NCBI GenBank assembly: GCA_023251935.1
Contig: JAHEXV010000020.1
Location: forward strand, 1 to 35,866
From: a bacterium
GTDB taxonomy: Bacteria > Actinomycetota > Thermoleophilia > Solirubrobacterales > 70-9
Length of the DNA stretch: 35,866 nt
Direction: 5' to 3'
The translations under genes and the position numbers were made by a program. Positions 7,761 to 15,427 of this stretch are shown piece by piece. Position 1 is the first letter of the stretch, and each line of letters starts with the position of its first letter. The notes under the pieces were generated by a model, which saw only the letters and a list, made by a program, of their open reading frames with translations, did no database searches and was not told the origin of the DNA.

Positions 7761-9011
7761 GTGAGTGCAATCGAGACCAGCGCGCCCGGCGCCCCCGCAG
7801 AGCTCAGCCGCGGGGCGCTCCTGGCCCGCTATGAGGGGATCTTCGAGTCGGTCTCGCCGCCGTTCGCGTTCGTCGACCTCGACGCCCTGCGAGCGAACGC
7901 CCGGTTCATGCTCGCCGAGGCCGCCGGCAAGCCGATCCGGATCGCCTCGAAGTCGGTTCGGTCGGTCGCCGTGCTGCGGCGGATCCTCGAGCTGGACCCG
8001 GGCTTCCGGGGCATCCTCGCCTACACCCTCCCCGAGGCGCTGTGGCTCGTGGGCCAGGGCTTCGAGGACGTCGTCGTCGCCTATCCGACCACCGATCGCG
8101 AGGCGCTCGCCGAGCTGGTCGAGATGGCTGCCGACGATCCCGAGCGGGCGCCGGTGCCGATGGTCGACAGCCCGCCCCACCTCGATCTGATCGAGGCGGC
8201 GATCCACGGTGGAGCCAGTCAGGTGCGCGTCTGCCTCGATCTCGACCTCGGCTGGTGGCCGGGCGGCGGCAAGCTCGCTCGCATCGGCCCGAAGCGATCG
8301 CCGGTCAGGACCCCCGAGGCGGCCCGCCGGATGGCTGCCGAGATCTCCGAACGGCCGGGCACCCGACTCGCCGGCATGATGGCCTACGAGGGTCACATCG
8401 CGGGCGTCGGCGACCGGATCCCCGGCCGGCCGCTGCGCAGCGCCGCGATCCGCTTCATGCAGGCGGCCTCCGAGCGCGACATCCGCCGCCGCCTGCCTCA
8501 GCTGGTCGCCGCGGTCGGCGAGCTGGCCGAGCTCGAGTTCGTCAACGGCGGCGGGACGGGGAGCCTGGCGCGTACGGCCGCGGCGGGCGCAGTCACCGAG
8601 CTGACCGCGGGCTCTGGGTTCTATGCCCCCGCCCTGTTCGACAACTACCGCTCGCTCGAGCTGACCCCGGCCGCCTTCTTCGCCTTGTCCGTCGTGCGCC
8701 GGCCGAGCGCGACGACGATCACCGCCCTGGGCGGCGGCTACCCGGCCTCGGGCGCCCCGGCGGCCGACCGGCTGCCGACGCCCTACCTGCCGGAGGGCCT
8801 TCACTTCGACCGGCAGGAGGGGGCCGGAGAGGTGCAGACGCCGCTTCGCGGCGTCGGCTCGCGACGACTCCGGATTGGCGACCGCGTCTACCTGCGCCAC
8901 GCGAAGGCCGGCGAGCTCTGCGAGCGGTTCGGCTCGCTTTACCTGGTCGAGGGCGATCGGATCGCCGACCAGGTCCCGACCTACCGCGGCGAGGGCAGGG
9001 ACTTCCTCTAG
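7761..9011 (+). CDS. PLP-dependent alanine-racemase-fold enzyme (amino acid deaminase / D-threonine aldolase-like)
   Basis: A 416-residue protein. The N-terminal part is an alanine-racemase-type TIM barrel; FAFVDLDALRANARFM followed by IRIASKS places the likely PLP lysine at residue 64. The C-terminal beta domain carries RHAKAGELCERF (H380, C387), positions that fit metal ligands of the D-serine-dehydratase/D-threonine-aldolase group. Members remove ammonia from, or cleave, D-amino acids or hydroxy amino acids in the cytoplasm. The frame stays open far upstream, to 6513, but that region is antisense to the M24 gene and the tRNA-Ser; the GTG at 7761, just after a -10 box, is the sensible start. 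The stop overlaps that of the convergent flavoprotein gene. Confidence 0.88.
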   Translation: MSAIETSAPGAPAELSRGALLARYEGIFESVSPPFAFVDLDALRANARFMLAEAAGKPIRIASKSVRSVAVLRRILELDPGFRGILAYTLPEALWLVGQGFEDVVVAYPTTDREALAELVEMAADDPERAPVPMVDSPPHLDLIEAAIHGGASQVRVCLDLDLGWWPGGGKLARIGPKRSPVRTPEAARRMAAEISERPGTRLAGMMAYEGHIAGVGDRIPGRPLRSAAIRFMQAASERDIRRRLPQLVAAVGELAELEFVNGGGTGSLARTAAAGAVTELTAGSGFYAPALFDNYRSLELTPAAFFALSVVRRPSATTITALGGGYPASGAPAADRLPTPYLPEGLHFDRQEGAGEVQTPLRGVGSRRLRIGDRVYLRHAKAGELCERFGSLYLVEGDRIADQVPTYRGEGRDFL

Positions 9012-10315
9012 CCCCGAACGGGGCCCAGCACGCGGTCGGTGTAGGCGTTCGAGAACCGGCCCTCGGGATCGAGCCGGGCGCGAACCCGCTGGAAGTCTGG
9101 CCAGCGCGGATAGCGGCCGGCCAGCGTCTCGGCGGTCTGGAAATGGCGCTTTCCCCAGTGCGGGCGCCCCCCGTAGGAGTCCATGATTTCCTCGACCGCC
9201 CGGAAGTAGGGCTCCCAGCTCGCCCCCTTGTACTGGTGCACGGCGACGTACGCGGTCTCCCGCTCATGGGCGGTGCTGAGGAAGGCTTCGTCGGGGGCGA
9301 CGAGCCGGAACTCGATCGGAAACCCGACCGGGAGGCGGCGCGCCCGGACCAGCTCGAGCACCCGCCGCACGGCCTCGGGGCCGTCTTGCCGCGGAACCGC
9401 GTACTCCATCTCGGTGAACCGAACCCGCCGCTCCGAGGCGAAGATCCTGTAGCCGCGGTCGGTCCGCTCGGTGCGCGAGAACTGGCGCGCCGCGAAGCCG
9501 GCGAGGCGCGGGATCGAGGCCGGAAAGCGGCGGGCGACGCGCGAGAGGATGTCCATCCCGTAGTTCTCGATCAGGATCTCGTTGACGAACGCATCGACCC
9601 GGCCGCGGGGCTTCGGCGGCCCCTCGAGACGGTTCCGCTCGATCACCAGCGCGGTGTCGGTATAGGGGAAGACGAAGAACTCGAAGTGCTCGTTGCGAGC
9701 CGCCAGTTCGTCGACGTCGGCGAGGGTCGGCTGGAGCGGCTGCGGGGAATCCACCCGGCGCATCGAGAACGCAGGGACTGCTCGAAGGGTGACCGAGTAG
9801 ATCACCCCGAGGGCGCCGAGGCCCACCCGAGCGGCGCGGAAGGCGTCGGGATCGTCGCGCTCAGAGACCTCGATCACGCTCCCGTCCGCCAGCACCAGCT
9901 CGAGGGCCGAAACCTGCGCCGACAGGTTGCGGAACCGGGCGCCGGTGCCGTGGGTCGCGGTCGAGATCGCCCCGGCGAGCGTCTGCGTGTCGATGTCGCC
10001 GAGATTCTCCATCGCCAGGCCTCGCTCCCAGAGCGCGTCGCTCAGGCTGGCCAGGCTGATCCCGGCCTCGACCTTGACCAATCCGGACTCGCGATCGGCG
10101 TCGAGCACTCGGTTGAGCGCCTCGATCCGGACCATCGCGCCGTCGGTGAGCGCCGCATCCGTGAACGAGTGCCCTGATCCGGCGGCGTGGATCGCCAGCC
10201 CGCGCTCGGCCGCCTCACGTACCGCGTAGCTCAGCCCTTCGAGGGTTCGGGGCCGATAGACCGCCGCCGGCGCACACCGCTGATCGCCGGTCCAGTTGCG
10301 CCACTCGTGCGCCAT
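9008..10315 (-). CDS. FAD-linked oxidoreductase, D-arabinono-1,4-lactone oxidase family
   Basis: A 435-residue flavoprotein of the VAO/PCMH type. The N-terminal FAD domain contains the GSGHSF motif, with H49 as the candidate for covalent flavin linkage, and THGTG typical of the family. The C-terminal substrate domain ends with the RPHWGKRH signature of aldonolactone oxidases (H386). Relatives include L-gulono-lactone oxidase, alditol oxidase and actinobacterial sugar oxidases, so the substrate is probably an aldonolactone or alditol. The ATG at 10315 is chosen because a TAGGCT box lies 7 bases upstream and the family signature starts close behind; the frame is open upstream only as a shadow across the tRNA. 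It converges with the PLP-enzyme gene, sharing the bases CTAG. Confidence 0.9.
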   Translation of the reverse strand: MAHEWRNWTGDQRCAPAAVYRPRTLEGLSYAVREAAERGLAIHAAGSGHSFTDAALTDGAMVRIEALNRVLDADRESGLVKVEAGISLASLSDALWERGLAMENLGDIDTQTLAGAISTATHGTGARFRNLSAQVSALELVLADGSVIEVSERDDPDAFRAARVGLGALGVIYSVTLRAVPAFSMRRVDSPQPLQPTLADVDELAARNEHFEFFVFPYTDTALVIERNRLEGPPKPRGRVDAFVNEILIENYGMDILSRVARRFPASIPRLAGFAARQFSRTERTDRGYRIFASERRVRFTEMEYAVPRQDGPEAVRRVLELVRARRLPVGFPIEFRLVAPDEAFLSTAHERETAYVAVHQYKGASWEPYFRAVEEIMDSYGGRPHWGKRHFQTAETLAGRYPRWPDFQRVRARLDPEGRFSNAYTDRVLGPVRG

Positions 10316-10322
10316 CGCGCCA

Positions 10323-10328
10323 AGCCTA
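10323..10328 (-). promoter_or_regulatory. Putative -10 box of the lactone-oxidase-like gene
   Basis: TAGGCT on the minus strand ends 7 bases before the ATG at 10315, another short spacing that suggests a leaderless mRNA. It lies in a 58-bp gap shared with the divergent tRNA-Ser promoter. Confidence 0.45.
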
Positions 10329-10356
10329 TTTGGGCGCTTTCGGCGAGCGGGACGGT

Positions 10357-10362
10357 TACGCT
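10357..10362 (+). promoter_or_regulatory. Putative -10 box of tRNA-Ser(TGA)
   Basis: TACGCT lies 11 bases before the mature 5' end of tRNA-Ser(TGA), the position expected for a -10 box with a very short 5' leader. Because the tRNA end is certain, this site supports reading TACGCT as a -10 box elsewhere in the window. Confidence 0.5.
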
Positions 10363-10373
10363 CGGGGTGCAAT

Positions 10374-10460
10374 GGAGCGGTGGCAGAGTCTGGCTTATTG
10401 CAGCTGCCTTGAAAGCAGCCGGTCCGCAAGGGCCCGGGGGTTCGAATCCCTCCCGCTCCG
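10374..10460 (+). tRNA. tRNA-Ser (anticodon TGA)
   Basis: An 87-nt class II tRNA: acceptor GGAGCGG/CCGCTCC with discriminator G, anticodon stem GCTGC/GCAGC around loop CTTGAAA (anticodon TGA), a long variable arm, and T arm with GTTCGAATC. Anticodon and variable arm both fit serine. CCA is not encoded. The HD-domain gene begins 18 bases downstream, so the two could be cotranscribed. Confidence 0.96.
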
Positions 10461-10478
10461 CTGCCTCGAGGTGAGCGC

Positions 10479-11246
10479 GTGAATCCGGATCCGGAGCGCC
10501 TCGGCGGGCTGGCCTGGACGCGGCGGACCGGCGGCCGGTTGAGCGGGGGCGAGCGCCGGCGGTTGCTGGGCGAGATCGCCAAGGGGCAGGCGGAGAACCT
10601 TCTCGGGCGCGTCAAGCTCGCCCTCGGTCGGCTGCCGGCCGGGGCCCGCGAGGTCGACGTCCGCACCTTCGAGCCGCCGGACTCGCGACTGGCCCGCGAC
10701 GCCGAGGCCGCGTGCGCCGAGCAGCCCGACTCGATCGCCGGGCACTCCTACAGGACCTGGATGTTCGGGCTGGCGCTGGCGGCCGTCGATCGGGTCGAGC
10801 TCGACCGCGAGCTGTTCTACTGCGCGGCGCTGCTTCACGACTATGGGATCGCCGAGCCGACGTCGGGGCGCGACTTCACGCTGGGGGGCGCCGAGCGCAC
10901 GATCGCCTGCGCGGCCGGGGCGGAGGTGGCGAGCGAGCGAGGCGAGGCGATGGCCGACGCGATCTGCGTGCACACGACGCCCGGCGTCGGCGTCGATCGC
11001 GACGGGCCGCTCGGCTGCTACATCCAGTGGGGCGCGATGGTCGACGGCGCCGGGCTTCGGATCTGGGACATCGCTCCCGCCAACGTGCAGGAGGTCGTCC
11101 GTCGCAATCCCCGCGGGAGCGGCTTCAAGAGCGAGCTCGCCTCGATGATGCGAGCGGAGGCGGACGCGGTCCCGGGCGGACGCTTCTCCCTGCTGGCCCG
11201 CTGCGGCGCCCCGCTCGCGGTTCGCTTCGCCCCGTTCGACGACTGA
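10479..11246 (+). CDS. HD-domain metal-dependent phosphohydrolase-like protein
   Basis: A 255-residue protein. The HD signature is visible: H89 in AGHSYRTW, then H120-D121 in ALLHDYGI, with further polar positions in CVHTTPG. HD proteins bind one or two metal ions and act on phosphoesters or, in the cyanamide-hydratase branch, on small nitriles; the arrangement of HSYRT and LLHD around a helical core resembles that branch more than the nucleotide phosphohydrolases. No signal peptide or membrane segment is present, so it should be cytoplasmic. The GTG start has GAGGTGAG just upstream. It follows tRNA-Ser(TGA) closely and may share its promoter. Confidence 0.8.
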   Translation: MNPDPERLGGLAWTRRTGGRLSGGERRRLLGEIAKGQAENLLGRVKLALGRLPAGAREVDVRTFEPPDSRLARDAEAACAEQPDSIAGHSYRTWMFGLALAAVDRVELDRELFYCAALLHDYGIAEPTSGRDFTLGGAERTIACAAGAEVASERGEAMADAICVHTTPGVGVDRDGPLGCYIQWGAMVDGAGLRIWDIAPANVQEVVRRNPRGSGFKSELASMMRAEADAVPGGRFSLLARCGAPLAVRFAPFDD

Positions 11247-11364
11247 GCGCCGTCAGCGGACGATTGGTTCCTGGTCCGGGGCGGCTGGAAGCGAGGCCGA
11301 TCGACGAGAGGTCACTTGAGCACGCATACGGTGCATAACGTTCCTCTCGGCTCCGGTGCAGCAG

Positions 11365-11814
11365 CTAGGCGAGCTCGAGCTCGTACTCGAACCAGGTCCC
11401 CGGGGTGGCGCCGGCTCGCTTGTAGACCGCCTGGGCGCGGTGGTTGTCGGGCGCCGTGATCCAGGTGAGGACCGGCGCGCCGAGTTCGCGGGCCCGGTCG
11501 GCGCAGGCCTCGATCAGCGCGTCGGCCGCGCCCTGCCCGCGGGCCTCCGGAGCGACGAACAGGTCCTCCATGACGGCGATTCGGGCGCCGCGGGTGCTGG
11601 CCCACTTCCAGCCCACGGTGGCGAAGCCGACCAACATGCCGTCGCCGTCGCGCGCGACCAGCAGCATCCCGTCCCCGTCGGTCGCCGCGATCAGGGCCCG
11701 CGCCATCGCCTCGAGACCGTCGTCGGAGGGCGAGACCTCGTAGAAGTCGCAGTAGGCCCGCATCATCGGGAGCACTGCCTCGAGGTCTCGCTCGGTCGCC
11801 GAACCGATCTCCAT
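11365..11814 (-). CDS. GNAT-family N-acetyltransferase
   Basis: About 149 residues covering one GNAT domain. The acetyl-CoA motif is seen as MEDLFVAPEARGQGAADALI, with RGQGAA as the pyrophosphate-binding turn. The later segment DNHRAQAVYKRAGATP is the usual motif B with the conserved asparagine and tyrosine. Such enzymes transfer acetyl from acetyl-CoA to an amine of a small molecule or protein in the cytoplasm. The ATG at 11814 is preferred over a GTG at 11841 because the domain begins right there and a CATACT box lies 6 bases upstream, consistent with a leaderless start. Substrate unknown. It converges with the HD-domain gene. Confidence 0.88.
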   Translation of the reverse strand: MEIGSATERDLEAVLPMMRAYCDFYEVSPSDDGLEAMARALIAATDGDGMLLVARDGDGMLVGFATVGWKWASTRGARIAVMEDLFVAPEARGQGAADALIEACADRARELGAPVLTWITAPDNHRAQAVYKRAGATPGTWFEYELELA

Positions 11815-11912
11815 GTTCGCAGTATGCAACCAGAACACCAATCGGTGCAGCGGGGGCGCCGCGAGCGAGCACGCGGGCGCCCGGTCTGCTGACCTATGAG
11901 GTCCCCCAGGTC

Positions 11913-13049
11913 GTGCTTGTTGTCAGCCGGACATCGCTAGCCGTGATCGCGGCGCTGCTCTTCACCGCAGCGGCCGCCGCGGCGAAGAGCTTTCCTCCGC
12001 ATCACAACCACATCTTCCACGGCGTCTCCGACACCGGCCACAACCGCGACTTTCACGGGTTCGCGAAGCAGGTCGGCGCCCATCCCGCGGTGCTTGAGGA
12101 CTTCTACCACTGGGACACCCCGCTGACCACCGGGGCGCTGAAGCGCTGGCGCCATACCCGGACGCGCGGCGTGCTGAGCCTGTCGACCGCGCCGGGCGAC
12201 GGCCTGGAGCGGATCAGCCCGCGGCGGATAGCCCAGGGGAAGGGCGACCACTACCTGATCCGGCTCAACCAGTCGATCGCCGCCTCGGGGCAGGTCGTCT
12301 ACCTTCGCCCGCTGCCGGAGATGAATGGCTCCTGGAATCCGTACAGCGCCTACAACGCCGACGGGACGAGCCGCGGCGGCAGCCACTCGACCAAGAACTT
12401 CCGCCGAGCCTGGCAGCGGATCGTCCTGATCGTCCGGGGCGGCAAGCGCTCGAGGATCAACAACAAGCTGCGCCATCGAGACATGCCGAGGATCCTCCGC
12501 GCCCACTCGAACAACGACCCCCGCTACAGGCCGGAGAACGTGCACGGGCGCCTCGCCCGCCCCAAGGTTGCCTTCATATGGTCGCCGCAGACGATCGGCT
12601 CCCCGGCGCTGCGCGGCAACCGGCCCGGCGCCTACTGGCCGGGAAAGCGCTTCGTCGACTGGGTCGGCGCCGACATCTACTCGCAGTTCGCGACCCCGGG
12701 GATCTGGAGCGCGTTCAAGCACTTCTACCACCGCTGGAACCACTGGCCCTTCGTGGTCGGCGAGTACTCGCCCTGGAATAACGACTACCGCGGCAGATTC
12801 ACCCGCAAGCTCTTCCACTGGGCCGAGCGCCACCACCGGGTGCGAATGCTCATCTACTACCGGAGCGTCGCCCCCAACACCGCGTACGACATCGACCACT
12901 GGCCGCGGGCGCGCAGGGTCCTACGACACCAGCTCGACAAGCGGCGCTTCGCCCCCTACGCGCCCCACCTGCGGCACCGCGCCCGGCGCCACCGCCACCG
13001 ACACCATCACCATCATCACCGTCATCACACGGGCGGAACCTCGTCGTAG
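11913..13049 (+). CDS. Secreted glycoside hydrolase family 26-like protein (beta-mannanase type) with His-rich tail
   Basis: A 378-residue protein. Residues 1-24 form a signal peptide ending in an alanine run. The mature part resembles GH26: a Y-L-R-P-L-P-E-M-N-G-S-W segment with E136 as acid/base, and FVVGEYSPW with E284 as nucleophile. Both glutamates sit at the ends of strands 4 and 7 of a TIM barrel in this clan. The likely target is a beta-mannan or related wall polysaccharide outside the cell. The C-terminal 25 residues are extremely rich in histidine and arginine, which is unusual and may bind metal or anionic polymer. The start (GTG 11913) lacks a strong ribosome site; GTG 11943 is possible but would shorten the signal peptide. 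Confidence 0.8.
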   Translation: MLVVSRTSLAVIAALLFTAAAAAAKSFPPHHNHIFHGVSDTGHNRDFHGFAKQVGAHPAVLEDFYHWDTPLTTGALKRWRHTRTRGVLSLSTAPGDGLERISPRRIAQGKGDHYLIRLNQSIAASGQVVYLRPLPEMNGSWNPYSAYNADGTSRGGSHSTKNFRRAWQRIVLIVRGGKRSRINNKLRHRDMPRILRAHSNNDPRYRPENVHGRLARPKVAFIWSPQTIGSPALRGNRPGAYWPGKRFVDWVGADIYSQFATPGIWSAFKHFYHRWNHWPFVVGEYSPWNNDYRGRFTRKLFHWAERHHRVRMLIYYRSVAPNTAYDIDHWPRARRVLRHQLDKRRFAPYAPHLRHRARRHRHRHHHHHHRHHTGGTSS

Positions 13050-13079
13050 CGGATCGGCCGCGAGGTCGACCCCGCGAGG

Positions 13080-13524
13080 CTAGCGGGCGAAGCGGGCGAC
13101 CAGCGGGGTGAGGACCCGCTGCACGGCGGGGGGCGGGGAGCACATCACGGTCTCGTCGCGATAGCGCTGGATCAGGTCGGCGGCCCAGACCGCGCCGCGC
13201 CAGCTGGTCGGAAGGTTGCGGGTGTTGTAGAGGCCCTGCTGGGCGGCCCGCGCGGTCTCGGTGAGGAACTCCTGGAGGCGGCCCCCGGGGATCACCTCGG
13301 CGCGCAGGTAGGCCTGGCCACCGCTCGTATTGCGGAGCTCGTGCCTGACGTTGCGGGCCACGAGCAGCCGGCCGTCCTCGGGAACGAGGTCACGCCAGGT
13401 GCCGGCGAGCTTCACCCGGACGGTGCCCTCGACGGCCTCCCAATGCTCGTCGAGTGAGGGATGGAAGTGCCTGGCGTTCGATCCTTCTGGGCCAGGGAGA
13501 GCGCTCCGGTTCCGTCCGCAACAC
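13080..13524 (-). CDS. Cupin-domain protein, probable frameshift near its start
   Basis: The C-terminal 130 residues read as a coherent cupin protein: ARHFHPSLDEHWEAVEGTVRVKL carries the motif-1 histidines and glutamate, followed by VPEDGRLLVARNVRHEL and a helical tail (LYNTRNLPTSWRGAVWAAD). In this frame there is no start codon just upstream. A neighbouring frame begins at GTG 13524 with VLRTEPERS, the kind of N-terminus expected, and would join if one base were restored near 13494-13507. So the gene is either frameshifted or has a sequencing error. If intact its start would lie only 8 bases from the likely start of the divergent ureohydrolase gene. Function is unknown. Confidence 0.6.
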
Positions 13525-13532
13525 TTCCCGGT

Positions 13533-14501
13533 GTGGACCCCACGGCACCGCTGATCGATCCCGCACCGAGGACGTTCTTCGGGGTGCCGAGCCTGCGCGA
13601 CCTCGACGCGCTCGACTCGCAAGTGGCCTTCCTCGGCGTCCCCTACGACGGCGGGACGTCGGAGCCGGGAATCCCGACCGGCCAGCGGGCCGGGCCCGCG
13701 GCGGCCCGCGAGGCGACCGAGGCACAGTTCTACTATCCACGCCCGGCCGGCGACGGGGTCGACGGGGGCGCTGAGGGCTGGTACGACGTCGAGGCCGACC
13801 GCGACTACCTGGTCGGGGTGACGATGGCGGACGTCGGGGACGTCGCGATCCAGGGCTCGGATACGGAGGCCAATTACGGGCGCATCACGGGTGCCGCGCG
13901 GGCGATCGCCGAGCGCGGCGCCCTGATGGTCGCGATCGGCGGCGACCACTCGATCAGCTACCCGCTCGGCCGGGGGATGGAGCCGTGGGGCGAGTTCGAT
14001 GTCGTCCACGTCGACGCGCACACCGACTTCCTTGACGAGCTCGGTGGAGCGCGCCTGACGGGCGCCAGCCAGCTGCGGCGGCTGGCGGAGCTGCCGTTCA
14101 CAGGCACGGTTACGGCGCTGGGGGTTCGAAGTGTGGACCGCGCCGAGGTGGATGGAATGCGGGAGCTGGGGGGACGGTGGGCGACCAGCCTCGACGTGAT
14201 CGAGCGCGGGGCCGACGACGTGGTGCGCGAGACCGTCCCGCAGACCGAGGCGCTGTACGTCTCGATCGACCTCGACGTGCTCGATTCCTCGATCGCCCCC
14301 GGGCATTCGCTTCCGGAGCCCGGCGGGCTCAGCTACCGCCAGCTGCGCGCGATCCTGGTCGAGGTGGCGCGGCGGGGGCGCGTGATCGGCTTCGACGTCG
14401 CCGAGTTGAACCCGGCCCGCGACCCGTCCGGGGTCACCTCGCGGGTGACGACTTGGATCATCGCCCACTTTCTGAGCGAGATCTTCGAGCAACCGCGCTG
14501 A
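13533..14501 (+). CDS. Agmatinase/arginase-family ureohydrolase
   Basis: About 322 residues from GTG 13533. All manganese-binding signatures of the ureohydrolase fold are present: GGDHS (H139), VDAHTD (D161, H163, D165) and SIDLDVLD, followed by the GFDVAELNP segment with its conserved glutamate. Enzymes of this family split urea from agmatine, arginine, guanidinobutyrate, guanidinopropionate or formiminoglutamate in the cytoplasm. The N-terminal GVPYDGG...PGIPTGQRAGPAAAR segment is closest in style to agmatinases and guanidino-acid hydrolases. The frame is open to 13461, but that extension overlaps the divergent cupin gene, so 13533 (or GTG 13531 in another frame) marks the likely start zone. 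The methyltransferase gene follows after 30 bases. Confidence 0.88.
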   Translation: MDPTAPLIDPAPRTFFGVPSLRDLDALDSQVAFLGVPYDGGTSEPGIPTGQRAGPAAAREATEAQFYYPRPAGDGVDGGAEGWYDVEADRDYLVGVTMADVGDVAIQGSDTEANYGRITGAARAIAERGALMVAIGGDHSISYPLGRGMEPWGEFDVVHVDAHTDFLDELGGARLTGASQLRRLAELPFTGTVTALGVRSVDRAEVDGMRELGGRWATSLDVIERGADDVVRETVPQTEALYVSIDLDVLDSSIAPGHSLPEPGGLSYRQLRAILVEVARRGRVIGFDVAELNPARDPSGVTSRVTTWIIAHFLSEIFEQPR

Positions 14502-14531
14502 GGGCGCGGCGCCGCGACTCGGCGATCTGAG

Positions 14532-15290
14532 GTGAAGACCTCGAGCGGGAGCGTGAATCCGAGCTCGATGTCGCAGAATGTCTCGATGATTCGCAGGCGC
14601 GCCTCTAAGGAGAGCCTGTCGTCGGGGCGTCTGAGGTGGCTGGCGGCGCTCCTGGCTGTCGCGGGGGGCGCCACCCTCGCTGCGGGACTCTGGTGGCGCA
14701 AGAACCCTTCGCCGTGCCCGTACGGGCTGCGCCTCTGGGTCCAGGTGCCACACCCGATCATCACTCACTCCAGGCTGAAGCGCATTCTCGAGCCGCGCCC
14801 CGGCGAGCGACTTCTGGAGATCGGCCCTGGCACCGGCTACTACACCATGGATCTGGCTGAGTGGATCGGGGACGGGGAGCTCGAGATCCTCGACATTCAG
14901 CCGCAGATGCTCGAACACACGATGCGCAAGGTCCGCTCACGCGGTCTGACGAACGTTTCGAGCTCGCAGGCAGACGCCACCAATTTGCCGCACCCCGGCG
15001 GGTCGTTCGACGCCGCGCTCCTGGTCACCGTGTTTGGAGAGATCCCCGACGGAGATGCCGCTCTGCGAGAGGTCCACCGCGTGCTGAGGCCCGGCGGACG
15101 CCTGGTCGTCGGCGAGATCGCGGTAGGTGACCCACACTTCTCCCGCTTGGGCTCACTGCGTGCGCGGGCCAGGCGTGCGGGCCTGGCACCCAACGGTCAC
15201 TCTGGCTTCCCGTTCGCCTACTTCGCGCGCTTCACCAAGCCCGGCCTGAGGATCCCGGCGCACGAGCAAGCCCGTAATGAGACTGGGTAG
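14532..15290 (+). CDS. Membrane-anchored class I SAM-dependent methyltransferase
   Basis: A 252-residue protein. A single hydrophobic segment at about residues 34-52 (LRWLAALLAVAGGATLAAGLWW) probably anchors it to the membrane with the catalytic domain after it. Motif I is LLEIGPGTGYY, motif II lies around ELEILDIQPQML, and the motif IV/post-I region is DAALLVTVFGEIPD, followed by LREVHRVLRPGGRLVVGE, typical of UbiE/Methyltransf_11 proteins. Substrate may be a lipid or quinone given the anchor, but this is inference. Alternative starts at GTG 14553 and ATG 14568 would shorten only the N-terminal tail. It lies 30 bases after the ureohydrolase gene and could be cotranscribed. Confidence 0.85.
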   Translation: MKTSSGSVNPSSMSQNVSMIRRRASKESLSSGRLRWLAALLAVAGGATLAAGLWWRKNPSPCPYGLRLWVQVPHPIITHSRLKRILEPRPGERLLEIGPGTGYYTMDLAEWIGDGELEILDIQPQMLEHTMRKVRSRGLTNVSSSQADATNLPHPGGSFDAALLVTVFGEIPDGDAALREVHRVLRPGGRLVVGEIAVGDPHFSRLGSLRARARRAGLAPNGHSGFPFAYFARFTKPGLRIPAHEQARNETG

Positions 15291-15427
15291 CGAGGCGTCG
15301 GGGAACGAAGCACCCCTCGCGATCGCCCTCGCGGATGGTCTACGATCGCTTCGGGTGGCTCGGTCGTCGCCTCGAAGAAGACGGCGAAGCCGCGGTCACC
15401 GCAATCAACAGTAGGGAGGTCGTGGTT

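Noticed and set aside
8042-10177. 711-codon plus-strand ORF
   Set aside because: It covers the PLP-enzyme gene in a wrong frame and then the antisense of the flavoprotein gene; the product is Arg/Gly/Pro-rich without domains.
13536-14918. Upstream part of the 612-codon minus-strand ORF
   Set aside because: Only its last 140 codons make a cupin; the rest is antisense to the ureohydrolase and methyltransferase genes.
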